A DNA stretch of 64,000 nt from JADLBR01 sp020847615 (GCA_026646655.1 JAPKHT010000003.1:36448-100447); one strand, 5' to 3'; positions 27,368 through 35,732 are shown, counted from the stretch's first letter. Notes: generated by a model not told the origin, from the sequence alone. Translations and numbers: made by a program.

Positions 27368-28077
27368 CGTCGGCGACGGACAGCGCGGCCGCCCGGCCCG
27401 TGGTCGTGGTCGATCGCGTGGACAAGGTGTTCCATCGCGGCGACGAGGAGATCCGGGTGCTCGAGGGGCTGAGCCTCGCGGTCGACGAGGGCGAGTTCCT
27501 GGCGCTCATGGGTCCGTCGGGCTCCGGCAAGAGCACGCTGCTGAACCTGATCGGGGGCCTGGATCGCCCGACGCGCGGCGCGGTGATGGTGGCGGGCGAG
27601 CGCATCGACCGGCTGAACGACAGGCGGCTCGCGGGCTGGAGGTCGCGGCACATCGGATTCGTTTTTCAGTTCTACAATCTCCTGCCGGTGCTGACGGCGG
27701 CGCGCAACGTGGAGCTGCCGCTGCTGGTGACGCCGCTGGACCGCGAGCGGCGGCGTCGGCAGGTGGAGGTCGCGCTGGCGCTCGTGGGCCTCACGCACCG
27801 CAAATCCCACCTGCCGCGGCAGCTTTCGGGCGGCGAGCAGCAGCGCGTCGGCATCGCGCGGGCGCTGGTCGCCGACCCCACGCTGCTGCTCTGCGACGAG
27901 CCCACCGGCGACCTCGACCGCAAGAGCGGCGACGAGATCCTCGACCTCCTCCAGGCGCTGAACCAGAGGTTCCGCAAGACGGTGATCATGGTGACGCACG
28001 ACCCGCACGCCTCGGCCCGGGCCTCGCGGGTGGTCCATCTGGACAAGGGCCGGCTGGGCGACGGCGGGGCGGCATGA
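27364..28077 (+). CDS. ABC transporter ATPase (MacB/LolD/DevA type)
   Basis: The nucleotide-binding subunit of the exporter, 237 residues. Walker A is GPSGSGKST, the Q-loop is FVFQFYNLLPVLTA, the signature is LSGGEQQRVGIARAL, Walker B is LLLCDEPTGDLD, and the switch His is in VMVTHDPHA. The FYNLLP Q-loop and PTGDLD ending are typical of the LolD/MacB/DevA branch of exporters. It overlaps its neighbours on both sides by four bases (ATGA), so adaptor, ATPase and first permease are made together. Confidence 0.94.
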   Translation: MTSATDSAAARPVVVVDRVDKVFHRGDEEIRVLEGLSLAVDEGEFLALMGPSGSGKSTLLNLIGGLDRPTRGAVMVAGERIDRLNDRRLAGWRSRHIGFVFQFYNLLPVLTAARNVELPLLVTPLDRERRRRQVEVALALVGLTHRKSHLPRQLSGGEQQRVGIARALVADPTLLLCDEPTGDLDRKSGDEILDLLQALNQRFRKTVIMVTHDPHASARASRVVHLDKGRLGDGGAA

Positions 28078-29225
28078 GGTTCCTCCCGCTGATCTTGAGC
28101 AACCTGGCGCGCCGGAAGCTGCGCACGCTGCTGACGCTGCTGTCGGTGCTGGTCGCCTTCATGCTGTACGGCTACATGGCGGCCATCGCGCGGGCGCTGG
28201 ATCAGGGCGTGAGCATGGCGGGCGCGGACCGGTTGCTGGTGCGCAACCGAGTGACCATCGCGCTGCCGCTGCCGGAGGCATACCGGCACCGGATCGCGCG
28301 CGTGCCGGGGGTGCAGGGGGTGTCGCTGTACGTCTGGTTCAACGGAATCTACCAGGACCCCAAGAACTTCTTCGCGCAGATGGCGGTCTATCCCGAGGAC
28401 ATGCTGCGGATGTACCCGGAGTATATACTGTCCGGCGAGGAGCGGGAGGCCTGGATGCGCACGCGGGACGGCGCGGTCGCCGGGCGGAGGACGGCCGAGC
28501 GATTCGGATGGAAGATCGGGGACAGGATACCGCTGCGCCCGACCGTGTGGCGCAAGAAGAGCGGCGACCCCTCGTGGGATTTCGAGCTCGTCGGCATCTA
28601 CGACGGCGAGAACAAGGGCACCGACGACACCAACTTTTTCCTGCGGTACGACTACCTCGAGGAGGCGCGCTCGTATGGCAAGGGCCTGGTCAACTGGTAC
28701 ATGGTGCGGGTGCGCGATCCGGCGGAGGCCGACGCGGTGGCGCGGCGCATCGACCGCGAGTTCGCCAACTCGCCGTGGGAGACGAAGACGGAGACCGAGA
28801 GCGCGTTCCTGCGCGGCTGGGCGCGGCAGATCGGCGACATCACGACGATCATGGTGGCGATCCTGGGCGCGGTGTTTTTCACGATCCTCTTGGTGGCGGG
28901 CAACACGATGGCGCAGAGCGTGCGCGAGAGGACCGACGAGCTGGGCGTACTCAAGGCGGTGGGTTTCACCAACGGGCAGGTGCTTTTGATGGTGCTGGGC
29001 GAGTCGTGCCTGCTGGCGGGGATGGGCGGCGCGCTGGGCCTCGCCGTGGCGTGGGCGCTGATCTCGCGCGGCGACCCGACGGGCGGCTCGTTGCCGATGT
29101 TCTTTTTCCCGACGGGCGCCCTGCTCGTGGGCGTGGGGCTCAGCGTGGCGCTCGGGCTGGCGGCGGGCGCCATGCCCGCGGTCCAGGCGATGCGGTTGCG
29201 GGTGGCCGAGGCGCTGCGGAGGTGA
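28074..29225 (+). CDS. FtsX/MacB-like ABC permease, first subunit
   Basis: Inner-membrane permease of 383 residues with the FtsX-like plan: one N-terminal helix (about 18-40, LRTLLTLLSVLVAFMLYGYM), a periplasmic domain of about 200 residues, and three C-terminal helices with the conserved ERTDELGVLKAVGFTNGQVL loop. This loop touches the ATPase in MacB and LolC/E proteins. The periplasmic part includes VYPEDMLRMYPEYILSGEE, reminiscent of MacB_PCD domains. It starts inside the ATPase stop. A second permease follows after three bases, so the transporter is probably a heterodimer. Confidence 0.9.
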   Translation: MRFLPLILSNLARRKLRTLLTLLSVLVAFMLYGYMAAIARALDQGVSMAGADRLLVRNRVTIALPLPEAYRHRIARVPGVQGVSLYVWFNGIYQDPKNFFAQMAVYPEDMLRMYPEYILSGEEREAWMRTRDGAVAGRRTAERFGWKIGDRIPLRPTVWRKKSGDPSWDFELVGIYDGENKGTDDTNFFLRYDYLEEARSYGKGLVNWYMVRVRDPAEADAVARRIDREFANSPWETKTETESAFLRGWARQIGDITTIMVAILGAVFFTILLVAGNTMAQSVRERTDELGVLKAVGFTNGQVLLMVLGESCLLAGMGGALGLAVAWALISRGDPTGGSLPMFFFPTGALLVGVGLSVALGLAAGAMPAVQAMRLRVAEALRR

Positions 29226-29228
29226 GCG

Positions 29229-30428
29229 ATGACGGGTCTCGCCAACTGGATCTCGCAGGTCGTGGCCCTGGCGCAGCTCGGGCTGCAGACCATCCCGGAG
29301 CGCAAGGGCGGGTCGGCCGCAGCGGCCTTTGGCATTGCCGGGGTCGTGGCCGTGCTCGTGGCGACGCTGTCGATCGGGCAGGGATTTCGGCGCGCGATGA
29401 CGGCGTCCGGCGACGCCTCCATGGCGATGGTGATGCGCAGTGGCTCGGACACCGAGATGATGAGTTTTTTAGGGGGCTGGGAGATCGCGTGGATCGGTGA
29501 CGCGCCGGGGATCGTGCGCTCGCCCCAGGGGCCGCTGGTCTCACCCGAGCTCTTCGTGATCATCAACCGGCCGAAGCGGGACTCGGGGACCGACGCCAAC
29601 GTGCCGCTCCGCGGGGTCAGGCCGATCGCCTTCGCGGTCCACGACCGGATCCGGATGGTGGAGGGTCGCCGGTTCCGGCCCGGGCGCAACGAGGTCATCG
29701 TGGGCGCGGGCGCGGCCCGCGAGTTCCGCGGCCTGGAGGTGGGCGAGGCGCTGCGCATCGGGCGGCAGGATTGGAGGATCGTCGGGCACTTCGAGGCGGG
29801 CGGGGGCATGGCGGAGTCGGAGATCTGGACCGACTCGACGATCCTCCAGGGCGCGTACGAGCGCGGGAACAGCTTCCAGTCCGTCTCGGTCCGGCTCACG
29901 TCGCCCGGGGCGTTCGCCGTGTTCGAGCGGCACCTGATGTCCGACCCGAAGATCAACATGCGCATCGTCCGGCAGACGGACTACTTCGCCGAGCAGTCCG
30001 AGACCGTGTACCGGCTGGTCACGGGCCTGGGCACGCTGGTGGCCACCCTCATGGCGGTTGGCGCGGTCTTCGGCGCGCTGAACACGATGTACACCGCGGT
30101 GGCCTCGCGCACGCGCGAGCTCGCGACGCTCCGCGCCCTCGGTTTCGGCGGCGGCGCCATCGTGGTGTCGGTCATGCTCGAGTCGATGGCACTGGCCCTG
30201 GCGGGCGGGGGCATCGGCGCCGGCCTGGCCTACGCGGTCTTCGATGGGTTCCGCGCGGCGACGATGAACTGGCAGAGCCTCAGCCAGGTGGCCTTCGCCT
30301 TCGAGGTCACCCCCTCGCTGCTCGGGCAGGGGATCCTCTACGCCACCCTGATCGGCCTGGTGGGCGGGCTTTTCCCGGCGCTCCGGGCGTCGCGGTTGCC
30401 CGTGGCGATGGCGCTGCGGGAGTGCTAG
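29229..30428 (+). CDS. FtsX/MacB-like ABC permease, second subunit
   Basis: Permease of 399 residues with the same plan as its neighbour: N-terminal helix (about 30-55, AAAAFGIAGVVAVLVATLSIG), periplasmic domain (about 60-270; NEVIVGAGAAREFRGLEVGE) and C-terminal helices with SRTRELATLRALGFGGGAIV. Similarity to the first permease is clear in layout but low in detail, as expected for DevC/LolCE-type pairs. The stop TAG is directly followed by a structured repeat (copy C). The permeases complete an operon that faces away from the polyketide synthase, for which export is the natural inferred role. Confidence 0.9.
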   Translation: MTGLANWISQVVALAQLGLQTIPERKGGSAAAAFGIAGVVAVLVATLSIGQGFRRAMTASGDASMAMVMRSGSDTEMMSFLGGWEIAWIGDAPGIVRSPQGPLVSPELFVIINRPKRDSGTDANVPLRGVRPIAFAVHDRIRMVEGRRFRPGRNEVIVGAGAAREFRGLEVGEALRIGRQDWRIVGHFEAGGGMAESEIWTDSTILQGAYERGNSFQSVSVRLTSPGAFAVFERHLMSDPKINMRIVRQTDYFAEQSETVYRLVTGLGTLVATLMAVGAVFGALNTMYTAVASRTRELATLRALGFGGGAIVVSVMLESMALALAGGGIGAGLAYAVFDGFRAATMNWQSLSQVAFAFEVTPSLLGQGILYATLIGLVGGLFPALRASRLPVAMALREC

Positions 30429-30515
30429 CGCGAAAATTGCCGCATCGCTTCCCGTAGCCGAACGCGCGAGCGTTTGGGCGCCAAAGCCTCACGGCTTCGG
30501 CTGCATTTTCCCAAG
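30426..30515. repeat. Structured repeat starting at the permease stop codon (copy C)
   Basis: The tail TAGCGCGAAAATTGCCGCAT starts with the permease TAG. The 51-nt core at 30454-30504 has arm AACGC-GCGA-GCGTT, middle TGG-GCG-CCA, arm AAGCC-TCAC-GGCTT, and an outer stem with one mismatch (GTAGCCG/CGGCTGC). It ends ATTTTCCC. It separates the exporter operon from the converging NapH-like gene, whose stop lies about 120 bp further. Confidence 0.85.
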
Positions 30516-30636
30516 CCGGCGGCCCGGCGGCTGCCGGATGATGCCTGATCTGAGATAGCCGCGCTCCGCGTGTCGGCGGATGGTGAGGGGAGCGCGCTGG
30601 CGGCCCCTTGGGGCACGGATCAAAGGGCCAATCCGT

Positions 30637-31677
30637 CTATACCGAAGTTCGCTTGCAGACATCGGAGCATCGCCCGCACTGCACGCATTGATACGAGGAG
30701 AGCTTCAGCGTCTTTCCATCCGGGGAAAGTTCGATGGCCTGCACGGGACACTGGTTCGCGCAGCGGTCGCAGCGCACGCAGCCGGCCGGGTCGATCTCCC
30801 GCCGCCAGAACGCCATCGCCGCAAGCGCCCCGAGCAAGACACCGTACGGGCACGCGTAGCGGCAGAACACCCGCGGGATGAATCGTCCGGCGCTCAATGC
30901 CATCAGCGACAGCGCCCATGCCAAGGCGCCACCGGCCCAGATCCAGACCGGTTCGGCGGCCCCCAGGCCCACCCATGCGACGAACTGCCGCACGAGCACA
31001 TGCCCCTGAAAGAAGAGAAGCGAGTACGGATCCAGGCGGCACGGGAGGAAACCGCGCCCCGACCACACCGCGATGCCCGCCGCAACCAGCACCACGACCG
31101 GCAGGGCCAGAAGGGTGCGATGCAGGCGGCGGGGCAGTCGCCGGACGTCGGGGGTCGATAGCAATTGCTGCACCGCGCCCAGCGGACAGACCGCGCCGCA
31201 GAAAACCCGGCCGCACGCCAGGGCCGCGACCAGCGGCACCAGGAAGAGCGCGAGCGTCGCCAGCCCGACCATCTCCGGCCGAGACAGGCCGAGCATGACA
31301 TTGGCGGTGGCGCCCACGGGGCAGATGCATCCTCCCCGGAAGATCCCCAGATAGGCCAGCGCCAGCGCCAGTTGCGCCGAGATCCATCGCGAGGGACGAT
31401 GCGCGCGCACGAGCCAGGACCCGCTCAACAGCATTCCCGCCACCACAGCCACGTCGGCGTAGAACCACGCTCGCGCCGGCGGCCGATACTCCCGTGGCAC
31501 GTACTGATCCCGAAACGCCTGGATCTCCACGCCGGTGGCCTTGCCTGGGTCGAATGCCTCCGCCTCGCCCGCCGTCGCCCGCGCGCAGCAGATGGGCACA
31601 ACCAGCACGGCCGCGGCGCGGCACCAGGCCCCGGCCCGCCGCACCAGCGAAACATCGCGCATGCCCGTCGCGCCCAT
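30637..31677 (-). CDS. NapH/NosR-like membrane iron-sulfur protein (polyferredoxin)
   Basis: A 346-residue inner-membrane protein with several hydrophobic helices and CPxG-type Cys motifs between them: GGCICPVG, FCGAVCPLG and CRYACPYG. Its C-terminal tail holds two [4Fe-4S] motifs, CVRCDRCANQCP and CVQCGRCSDVC. This is the layout of NapH and of the C-terminal half of NosR, which pass electrons from quinol to the periplasm. The start is the ATG at 31677, which shares its A with the stop of the NapG-like gene (TGATG). A long N-terminal segment with a possible cleavable signal precedes the first core helix. No nitrate or N2O reductase gene is nearby. Confidence 0.85.
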   Translation of the reverse strand: MGATGMRDVSLVRRAGAWCRAAAVLVVPICCARATAGEAEAFDPGKATGVEIQAFRDQYVPREYRPPARAWFYADVAVVAGMLLSGSWLVRAHRPSRWISAQLALALAYLGIFRGGCICPVGATANVMLGLSRPEMVGLATLALFLVPLVAALACGRVFCGAVCPLGAVQQLLSTPDVRRLPRRLHRTLLALPVVVLVAAGIAVWSGRGFLPCRLDPYSLLFFQGHVLVRQFVAWVGLGAAEPVWIWAGGALAWALSLMALSAGRFIPRVFCRYACPYGVLLGALAAMAFWRREIDPAGCVRCDRCANQCPVQAIELSPDGKTLKLSSYQCVQCGRCSDVCKRTSV

Positions 31678-32285
31678 CACCACGGTTGGTCCGGCATGTA
31701 CTCGCCCCGGAAGTCATCCACCGGGAACAGCGGCACCCGCTCCACGGCCCCGCTGGGGCAGGCCCGGGCGATGGCGCAATCGTTGCAGCCGAGGCACAGG
31801 TCCGGCCGAATGACCATGAACATGGATCTGCTGCCCAGCCGGTTGCACAGGCGCGCGCACTCGGCGCAACCGGTGCACCGATCCGCGTCGATCGTATAGA
31901 GATACGCGCCGTCCATGCCGCCGAACAATTCGGAGCGCAGCACCGCGCGATGCGGGCAAACCAGATCCTCGGTCGTGGCGATCAGATGGCTCGGCGTCCG
32001 CAGATCGCGGAGATGCCCGTAGCACGCGACGCAGTTCGAGCACTTCTTCTGGTCGTTGACGGCCTTGACCGCCGACGGGCTGCGCACGCATGCGGTCTCG
32101 CAGCGGTTGCAGAACGTGCAGCGCTCGGGGTTGATCTGCCAGCCATAGCGGTGCGGCGGCTGGATGAACTCCGCATCCGGACTTCCGCCCCGCAAGACGC
32201 GCGCGGCCACTGCCGACAGGGCGGTTGCGCCAAACGCCCTCCCCAGCCCCAAGACAAACCGGCGCCTTGTCGAACTCGTTCTCAC
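31677..32285 (-). CDS. NapG-like Tat-exported ferredoxin with four [4Fe-4S] motifs
   Basis: A 202-residue protein with a Tat signal (STRRRFVLGLGRAFG) and four Cys motifs: CTFCNRCETAC, CSNCVAC with a later CP, CTGCAECARLC and CLGCNDCAIARACP. This matches NapG, the periplasmic partner of NapH in a quinol-oxidising module. Start GTG overlaps the PhnD-like stop (GTGA). The immediate overlap with the NapH-like gene supports a working pair. The final electron acceptor is not shown; the two upstream operon proteins are the only other candidates in the window. Confidence 0.87.
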   Translation of the reverse strand: MRTSSTRRRFVLGLGRAFGATALSAVAARVLRGGSPDAEFIQPPHRYGWQINPERCTFCNRCETACVRSPSAVKAVNDQKKCSNCVACYGHLRDLRTPSHLIATTEDLVCPHRAVLRSELFGGMDGAYLYTIDADRCTGCAECARLCNRLGSRSMFMVIRPDLCLGCNDCAIARACPSGAVERVPLFPVDDFRGEYMPDQPW

Positions 32286-33235
32286 GGCCTCGCGCGGGGG
32301 ACTTTCCAGGATGCCGGCGCGACGAAACCTCCGCCTCCCATCGTGGGGGGTAGCCCGTCGCCAGAAAGATCGATCAGGGCCCCCTGCAGCCGCCGCGCGT
32401 CGTCGGGGGACACGCGCTTCAGGTCAACCATGAGGCTCGTCAGGGGTATCTTGTCCGTGTTGCCGATGATGCGGAATGCGTCCGGAGAGGCCACGTCGAC
32501 CGCGCAATCGGCGGTGAGCGCGTAATTGCTGATGACCGCCGCATCGACGTCGCCGCCCATCAGCAGATCGAGGCACTCGAGGCAGCTCGCCTTTTCCACA
32601 CGCCCGCTGGCGGGGATCTGGATGTTCTCCCGCCGGAAGAGTTCAAACGCGGCCTGATGTTTCTCGTAGGCGTCCGGCTGGCCACAGGCGATGCGGCGAC
32701 CGGACAGATCCGCCAATCGCCGGATGGGTGAGTCTCTTGGCACGATCACGATGCCCCACAGGCCGGTGCCGCCATCAGGGTCCCGCAGGTCCGCCACCCG
32801 CGCCATGCCCTCGCTCCGGCCCCCGGCATGCCGAAAGACAAGCCACGGCTTGCACAGCATCCCGTCGAACTTGCCATCGCGGAAAGCCCTCTCCAGCTCA
32901 TAGGGCTCCATGAAATAGACGGGCTCCAGCTCGATCCGATGCATTTCTTTCAGCGCGCGGCAAAAATCGCCGTACTGCCGGATGGCCACGTGCTCGACGC
33001 ACTTGCACGACGTGTCCTTGCAGTAGACGTCGTTGACGCCCACCACCAGGCGCAGCGGCCCGCCGGCCGGCGCAGGTTCTTCCCCCGCCTCCCGGCGCAG
33101 GGCCGTCTCGATCTCGGCGGGCGTCTCGGCCGACCACCCCGCCCCCGCCAAAAAGAGGATCACGCCCCACGCCAGAGCGTGCGCCGGCGCGATCCGCCGC
33201 CAGCCGTCACGATTTTGGGGCGTACTGCAGAACAA
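32282..33235 (-). CDS. PhnD-like periplasmic binding protein with a Cys cluster
   Basis: A secreted 317-residue protein of the phosphonate/phosphite-binding PhnD family: FDGMLCKPWLVFRHAGG, DLRDPDGGTGLWGIVIV, LADLSGRRIACGQPDAYEKH and DVDAAVISNYALT. A signal peptide (LAWGVILFLAGAGWSA) is present. Unusual is the Cys-rich start of the domain, VYCKDTSCKCVEHV, and a second pair, CLECLDLLMGGD, which are not typical for solute-binding proteins. They suggest a bound metal or a redox role. No ABC permease or ATPase is beside it. The start has AAGGAGCAC before the ATG and overlaps the upstream gene by 29 bp. Confidence 0.8.
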   Translation of the reverse strand: MFCSTPQNRDGWRRIAPAHALAWGVILFLAGAGWSAETPAEIETALRREAGEEPAPAGGPLRLVVGVNDVYCKDTSCKCVEHVAIRQYGDFCRALKEMHRIELEPVYFMEPYELERAFRDGKFDGMLCKPWLVFRHAGGRSEGMARVADLRDPDGGTGLWGIVIVPRDSPIRRLADLSGRRIACGQPDAYEKHQAAFELFRRENIQIPASGRVEKASCLECLDLLMGGDVDAAVISNYALTADCAVDVASPDAFRIIGNTDKIPLTSLMVDLKRVSPDDARRLQGALIDLSGDGLPPTMGGGGFVAPASWKVPRARP

Positions 33236-34139
33236 AGTGCTCCTTGGCGTTGACGCCGAGATAGACCCTCCCCTGTCGATCCACGGCGACCGAGACCTGG
33301 TTGCATCCTTTCACGAGCTCCTGCAGGTTCCCGAAATTGCAGAGCATCTTCCCCCGCGGCGTGTAGACCTTCACCCGCGAAGGGTCCTTCTCGGCAACGA
33401 TCAGGTTGCCATCGGGCAGGACCGCGGCGCTCACCGGGTTGCAGCAACCCTGGAAGGACTCGAGGTCGCTGCCGCGCTGGCCAAAGGAGGACCGGGCGCT
33501 GCCGGTCGGGCTGTAGCGCTCGAGCCGGAACGCCCCCAGGTTGGCGATCCAGACGTCACCCGACTTCTCATCCACGGCGAAATCCAGGATGCCGCAGCAC
33601 AGGCGTAGGTCCTTGCCGAACGCCTGGCCCGCCGCCCCCGTCTTCGCGTCGAAGGAACGAACGGCCCGGGTGCCGCCGTAATCCGCGGCGTAGATCTTGC
33701 CGCCGACGACCTTCGCGTTGGTGACGTCCTTGAGGTCGCCGAGATCGAGATCGGCCAGCGGCTTTCCGTCCCACCCGAATGTCTTGCACTGGGCGCCGAC
33801 CGGAATCTGGCGCTTGTACTTGCGCCCGTTGTACTCGAAGTCTTTGACTTCCGTCCTGCGCGCGAAGACGAATATCGTGTCACCCTCCACCGCCACGGCG
33901 CTGAGCTGGGCGAAGCCCGAATCGAAACTGCGCACGCTCTGCTCCTTCGCCGGATCGTAGAGGAACACCTTGCCGACCGATCCCACGACGAGAAAATCGT
34001 CCTTCCCGATCGCCAGGGCGCAGACGCTCGGAAGCCCGTCCGCCTTGCCGTAGCACATCGCCGGCGCGTACTCCGTCGCCGCGCCCGCCAGTTGAATGAG
34101 AACAGCCGCAATAGAAACCCCGCAGAGATACCACCTCAT
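33207..34139 (-). CDS. Secreted NHL-type beta-propeller with repeated Cys motifs
   Basis: A 310-residue exported protein (signal MRWYLCGVSIAAVLIQLAGAATE) built of NHL-like blades. Several blades carry a Cys motif at the same place: RLCCGILDFAVDE, QGCCNPVSAAVLPDG and KGCNQVSVAVDRQG. Such positionally conserved Cys residues suggest metal binding or disulfides rather than plain carbohydrate binding. ATG 34139 has AAGGAGGAGCG before it, a strong site, and was preferred to an upstream ATG. It is the first gene of a four-gene operon with PhnD-like, NapG-like and NapH-like proteins. The 256-bp gap upstream to the next gene contains no other gene. Confidence 0.8.
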   Translation of the reverse strand: MRWYLCGVSIAAVLIQLAGAATEYAPAMCYGKADGLPSVCALAIGKDDFLVVGSVGKVFLYDPAKEQSVRSFDSGFAQLSAVAVEGDTIFVFARRTEVKDFEYNGRKYKRQIPVGAQCKTFGWDGKPLADLDLGDLKDVTNAKVVGGKIYAADYGGTRAVRSFDAKTGAAGQAFGKDLRLCCGILDFAVDEKSGDVWIANLGAFRLERYSPTGSARSSFGQRGSDLESFQGCCNPVSAAVLPDGNLIVAEKDPSRVKVYTPRGKMLCNFGNLQELVKGCNQVSVAVDRQGRVYLGVNAKEHFVLQYAPKS

Positions 34140-34395
34140 CGCTCCTCCTTCCATCGGGCCGGGATCCCGTCGCCTCATCCCGAATCCATTGGGACCCGCG
34201 ATTCCTAAGAGTGATTCTGGGATTGCGCGGCGGGGGCGTCAACCCGAATCACCCCGCGGACGATAGGCGCGGTGACACGAGGCATCGGCCGATTGGCGTG
34301 TTTGATCCGGGCATCGTTGCCCGCGCCGCGCCCGTTGATTTCATGCGGCCGCTAGCGTATCTTGCGCCGACGGTGACGCGGAGGGTGGAACAGGC

Positions 34396-35265
34396 ATGAT
34401 ATCGAATGGTGCCCAGGCTCCGGTGGGAGTTGTGCGAGGGCATTCCGGGGGCGGGTGTCGTTGGGCCGCGGTGGGTGCCGCGGCGATGTTATCATGCTGG
34501 ATCGGGGCGCGGGCGTCGGACGAACTCGGGGGTCTTAAAGGGCTCTACGACAGCCCGTCTATCCTGGGCGACGACTCCGCCCCACTGGTGGTCTTTATCG
34601 ACACGCAGCATCCCGATGTGATCCGCGAGGAGATGGGGAAACCCTCCGGCCATCCGGCCAAGACGAGGGCGCTGCAAGAGAAATTCTCGGAGCTTTCGGG
34701 CGCGCGGTGCGCCCTGCTGCACTATGCCCAGATCGGGCGGGGGGACTTCGGGAAAGGACACGTCAAGGCGCTCGTGATCGGCCCCCGCAAGCGCGGCCTG
34801 GGCAAGGCGCGTGACGAGGAGCTCTTTGCCCTGATCCGGGAGACCAGGATACCCACGATCGGCGTCTCGACGGCCCAGACCCTGATCGCGCAGGCCTACG
34901 GCGGCAAGACGGGGATGATGCGCGACCTCAGGCCCGGCGAGGTCGACGCGAAGCCGGATTTTCAACCGGGCAAGTTTAAGATCTGGGGTCCGAGCCAGGT
35001 TCGGCTGCTCAAGCCCGACCCGTTGTTTGAAGGCATCCCGGAGACGGCGGTCTTTTACGAGTACCACGCCCTGGAGATCAAGGAACTCCCTGCCGAGTTC
35101 GATTCCTTGGCCACCTCTGACGAGTGCAAATACCAGGCGATCCGACACAGGGACAAGATTCTCTATGGCACCCAGTTTCGCCCCGAGCTTTACGACCAGC
35201 AGTATCCCGAGGGCGAGATCGTCGTGAGGAATTTTTTCAAGTTGGCCGGTCTCGGGGACCGGTAG
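34396..35265 (+). CDS. Exported class I glutamine-amidotransferase-like protein with altered catalytic residues
   Basis: A 289-residue protein with a probable signal peptide (GCRWAAVGAAAMLSCWIGARA) and a flavodoxin-like GATase1 fold: VVFIDTQHPDV near the start, PTIGVSTAQTLIAQAYGG where active enzymes carry the nucleophile elbow GxCxGHQ, and YGTQFRPELYDQQYPEG where active enzymes carry HPE. Both the Cys and the His of the triad appear replaced (Ser and Arg). It is therefore probably a binding or structural relative, not a glutaminase. It is divergent from the NHL operon and stands alone. The role is unknown. Confidence 0.65.
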   Translation: MISNGAQAPVGVVRGHSGGGCRWAAVGAAAMLSCWIGARASDELGGLKGLYDSPSILGDDSAPLVVFIDTQHPDVIREEMGKPSGHPAKTRALQEKFSELSGARCALLHYAQIGRGDFGKGHVKALVIGPRKRGLGKARDEELFALIRETRIPTIGVSTAQTLIAQAYGGKTGMMRDLRPGEVDAKPDFQPGKFKIWGPSQVRLLKPDPLFEGIPETAVFYEYHALEIKELPAEFDSLATSDECKYQAIRHRDKILYGTQFRPELYDQQYPEGEIVVRNFFKLAGLGDR

Positions 35266-35337
35266 CCGAGGGCCGAACTGTGATAGCGGGTCATGGGTGA
35301 AATGGCGCGATGGAGCGTGCGCGGATCGTCTTTTGAG

Positions 35338-35373
35338 CCTGCATATTTCACGCACTCGCGTGAAATATGCAGG
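35338..35373. repeat. Perfect 16-bp inverted repeat with ACTC loop
   Basis: CCTGCATATTTCACGC, loop ACTC, then the exact complement GCGTGAAATATGCAGG. The stem is AT-rich for this genome and stands out strongly. It lies between the amidotransferase-like gene and a small membrane-protein gene. An ATG inside the right arm (35367) opens the downstream frame, but translation more likely begins at GTG 35424. It could end the upstream transcript, be a protein site, or be a dispersed repeat. Confidence 0.8.
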
Positions 35374-35423
35374 TTAGCGTGGGCAAGTGGCCGCGGCCGA
35401 TTCCGCGTGGCGAGGAGGCGACC

Positions 35424-35732
35424 GTGTTGAGGATGGCGGTTAGGCTGGCTGTGATTTTCGTTGGCGCACACCTGGTGCTGGGCGCCGTCCTGCTGTGCGT
35501 CGAGGCGGCGCATGGGATCAACGATCAGGACGCGAGTTTCGCCATGGCGCTGCTCTTCCATTGGCTGAACGCTCCAACGGTCTGGCTCTTGGTCGCGCTG
35601 GGAGTGGCCCCGCGTATAGGTCTCGTGGTTCTCGTCGGGGCGGTGCAGTGGGCGCTCGTCGCATGCGTCGTGGCGGCGATGGTGCTCGCGATCATCCCGT
35701 GCTGCGCGCGCGTTCGTCGGATTTGGTCTTGA
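35424..35732 (+). CDS. Small membrane protein, function unknown
   Basis: A 102-residue protein with about three hydrophobic segments (LAVIFVGAHLVLGAVLLC, LNAPTVWLLVALGVA, IGLVVLVGAVQWALVACVVAA) and a short basic tail (CCARVRRIWS). I do not recognise a family. GTG 35424 is preferred because GAGGAGGCGACC lies at the right distance before it. An upstream ATG lies within the 35338-35373 hairpin. No functional clue comes from the neighbours. Confidence 0.5.
   Translation: MLRMAVRLAVIFVGAHLVLGAVLLCVEAAHGINDQDASFAMALLFHWLNAPTVWLLVALGVAPRIGLVVLVGAVQWALVACVVAAMVLAIIPCCARVRRIWS

Noticed and set aside
32282..33235. PhnD-like gene as part of a phosphonate ABC importer.
   Set aside because: No permease or ATPase lies beside it; the partners are iron-sulfur proteins and a propeller, and it carries unusual Cys motifs.
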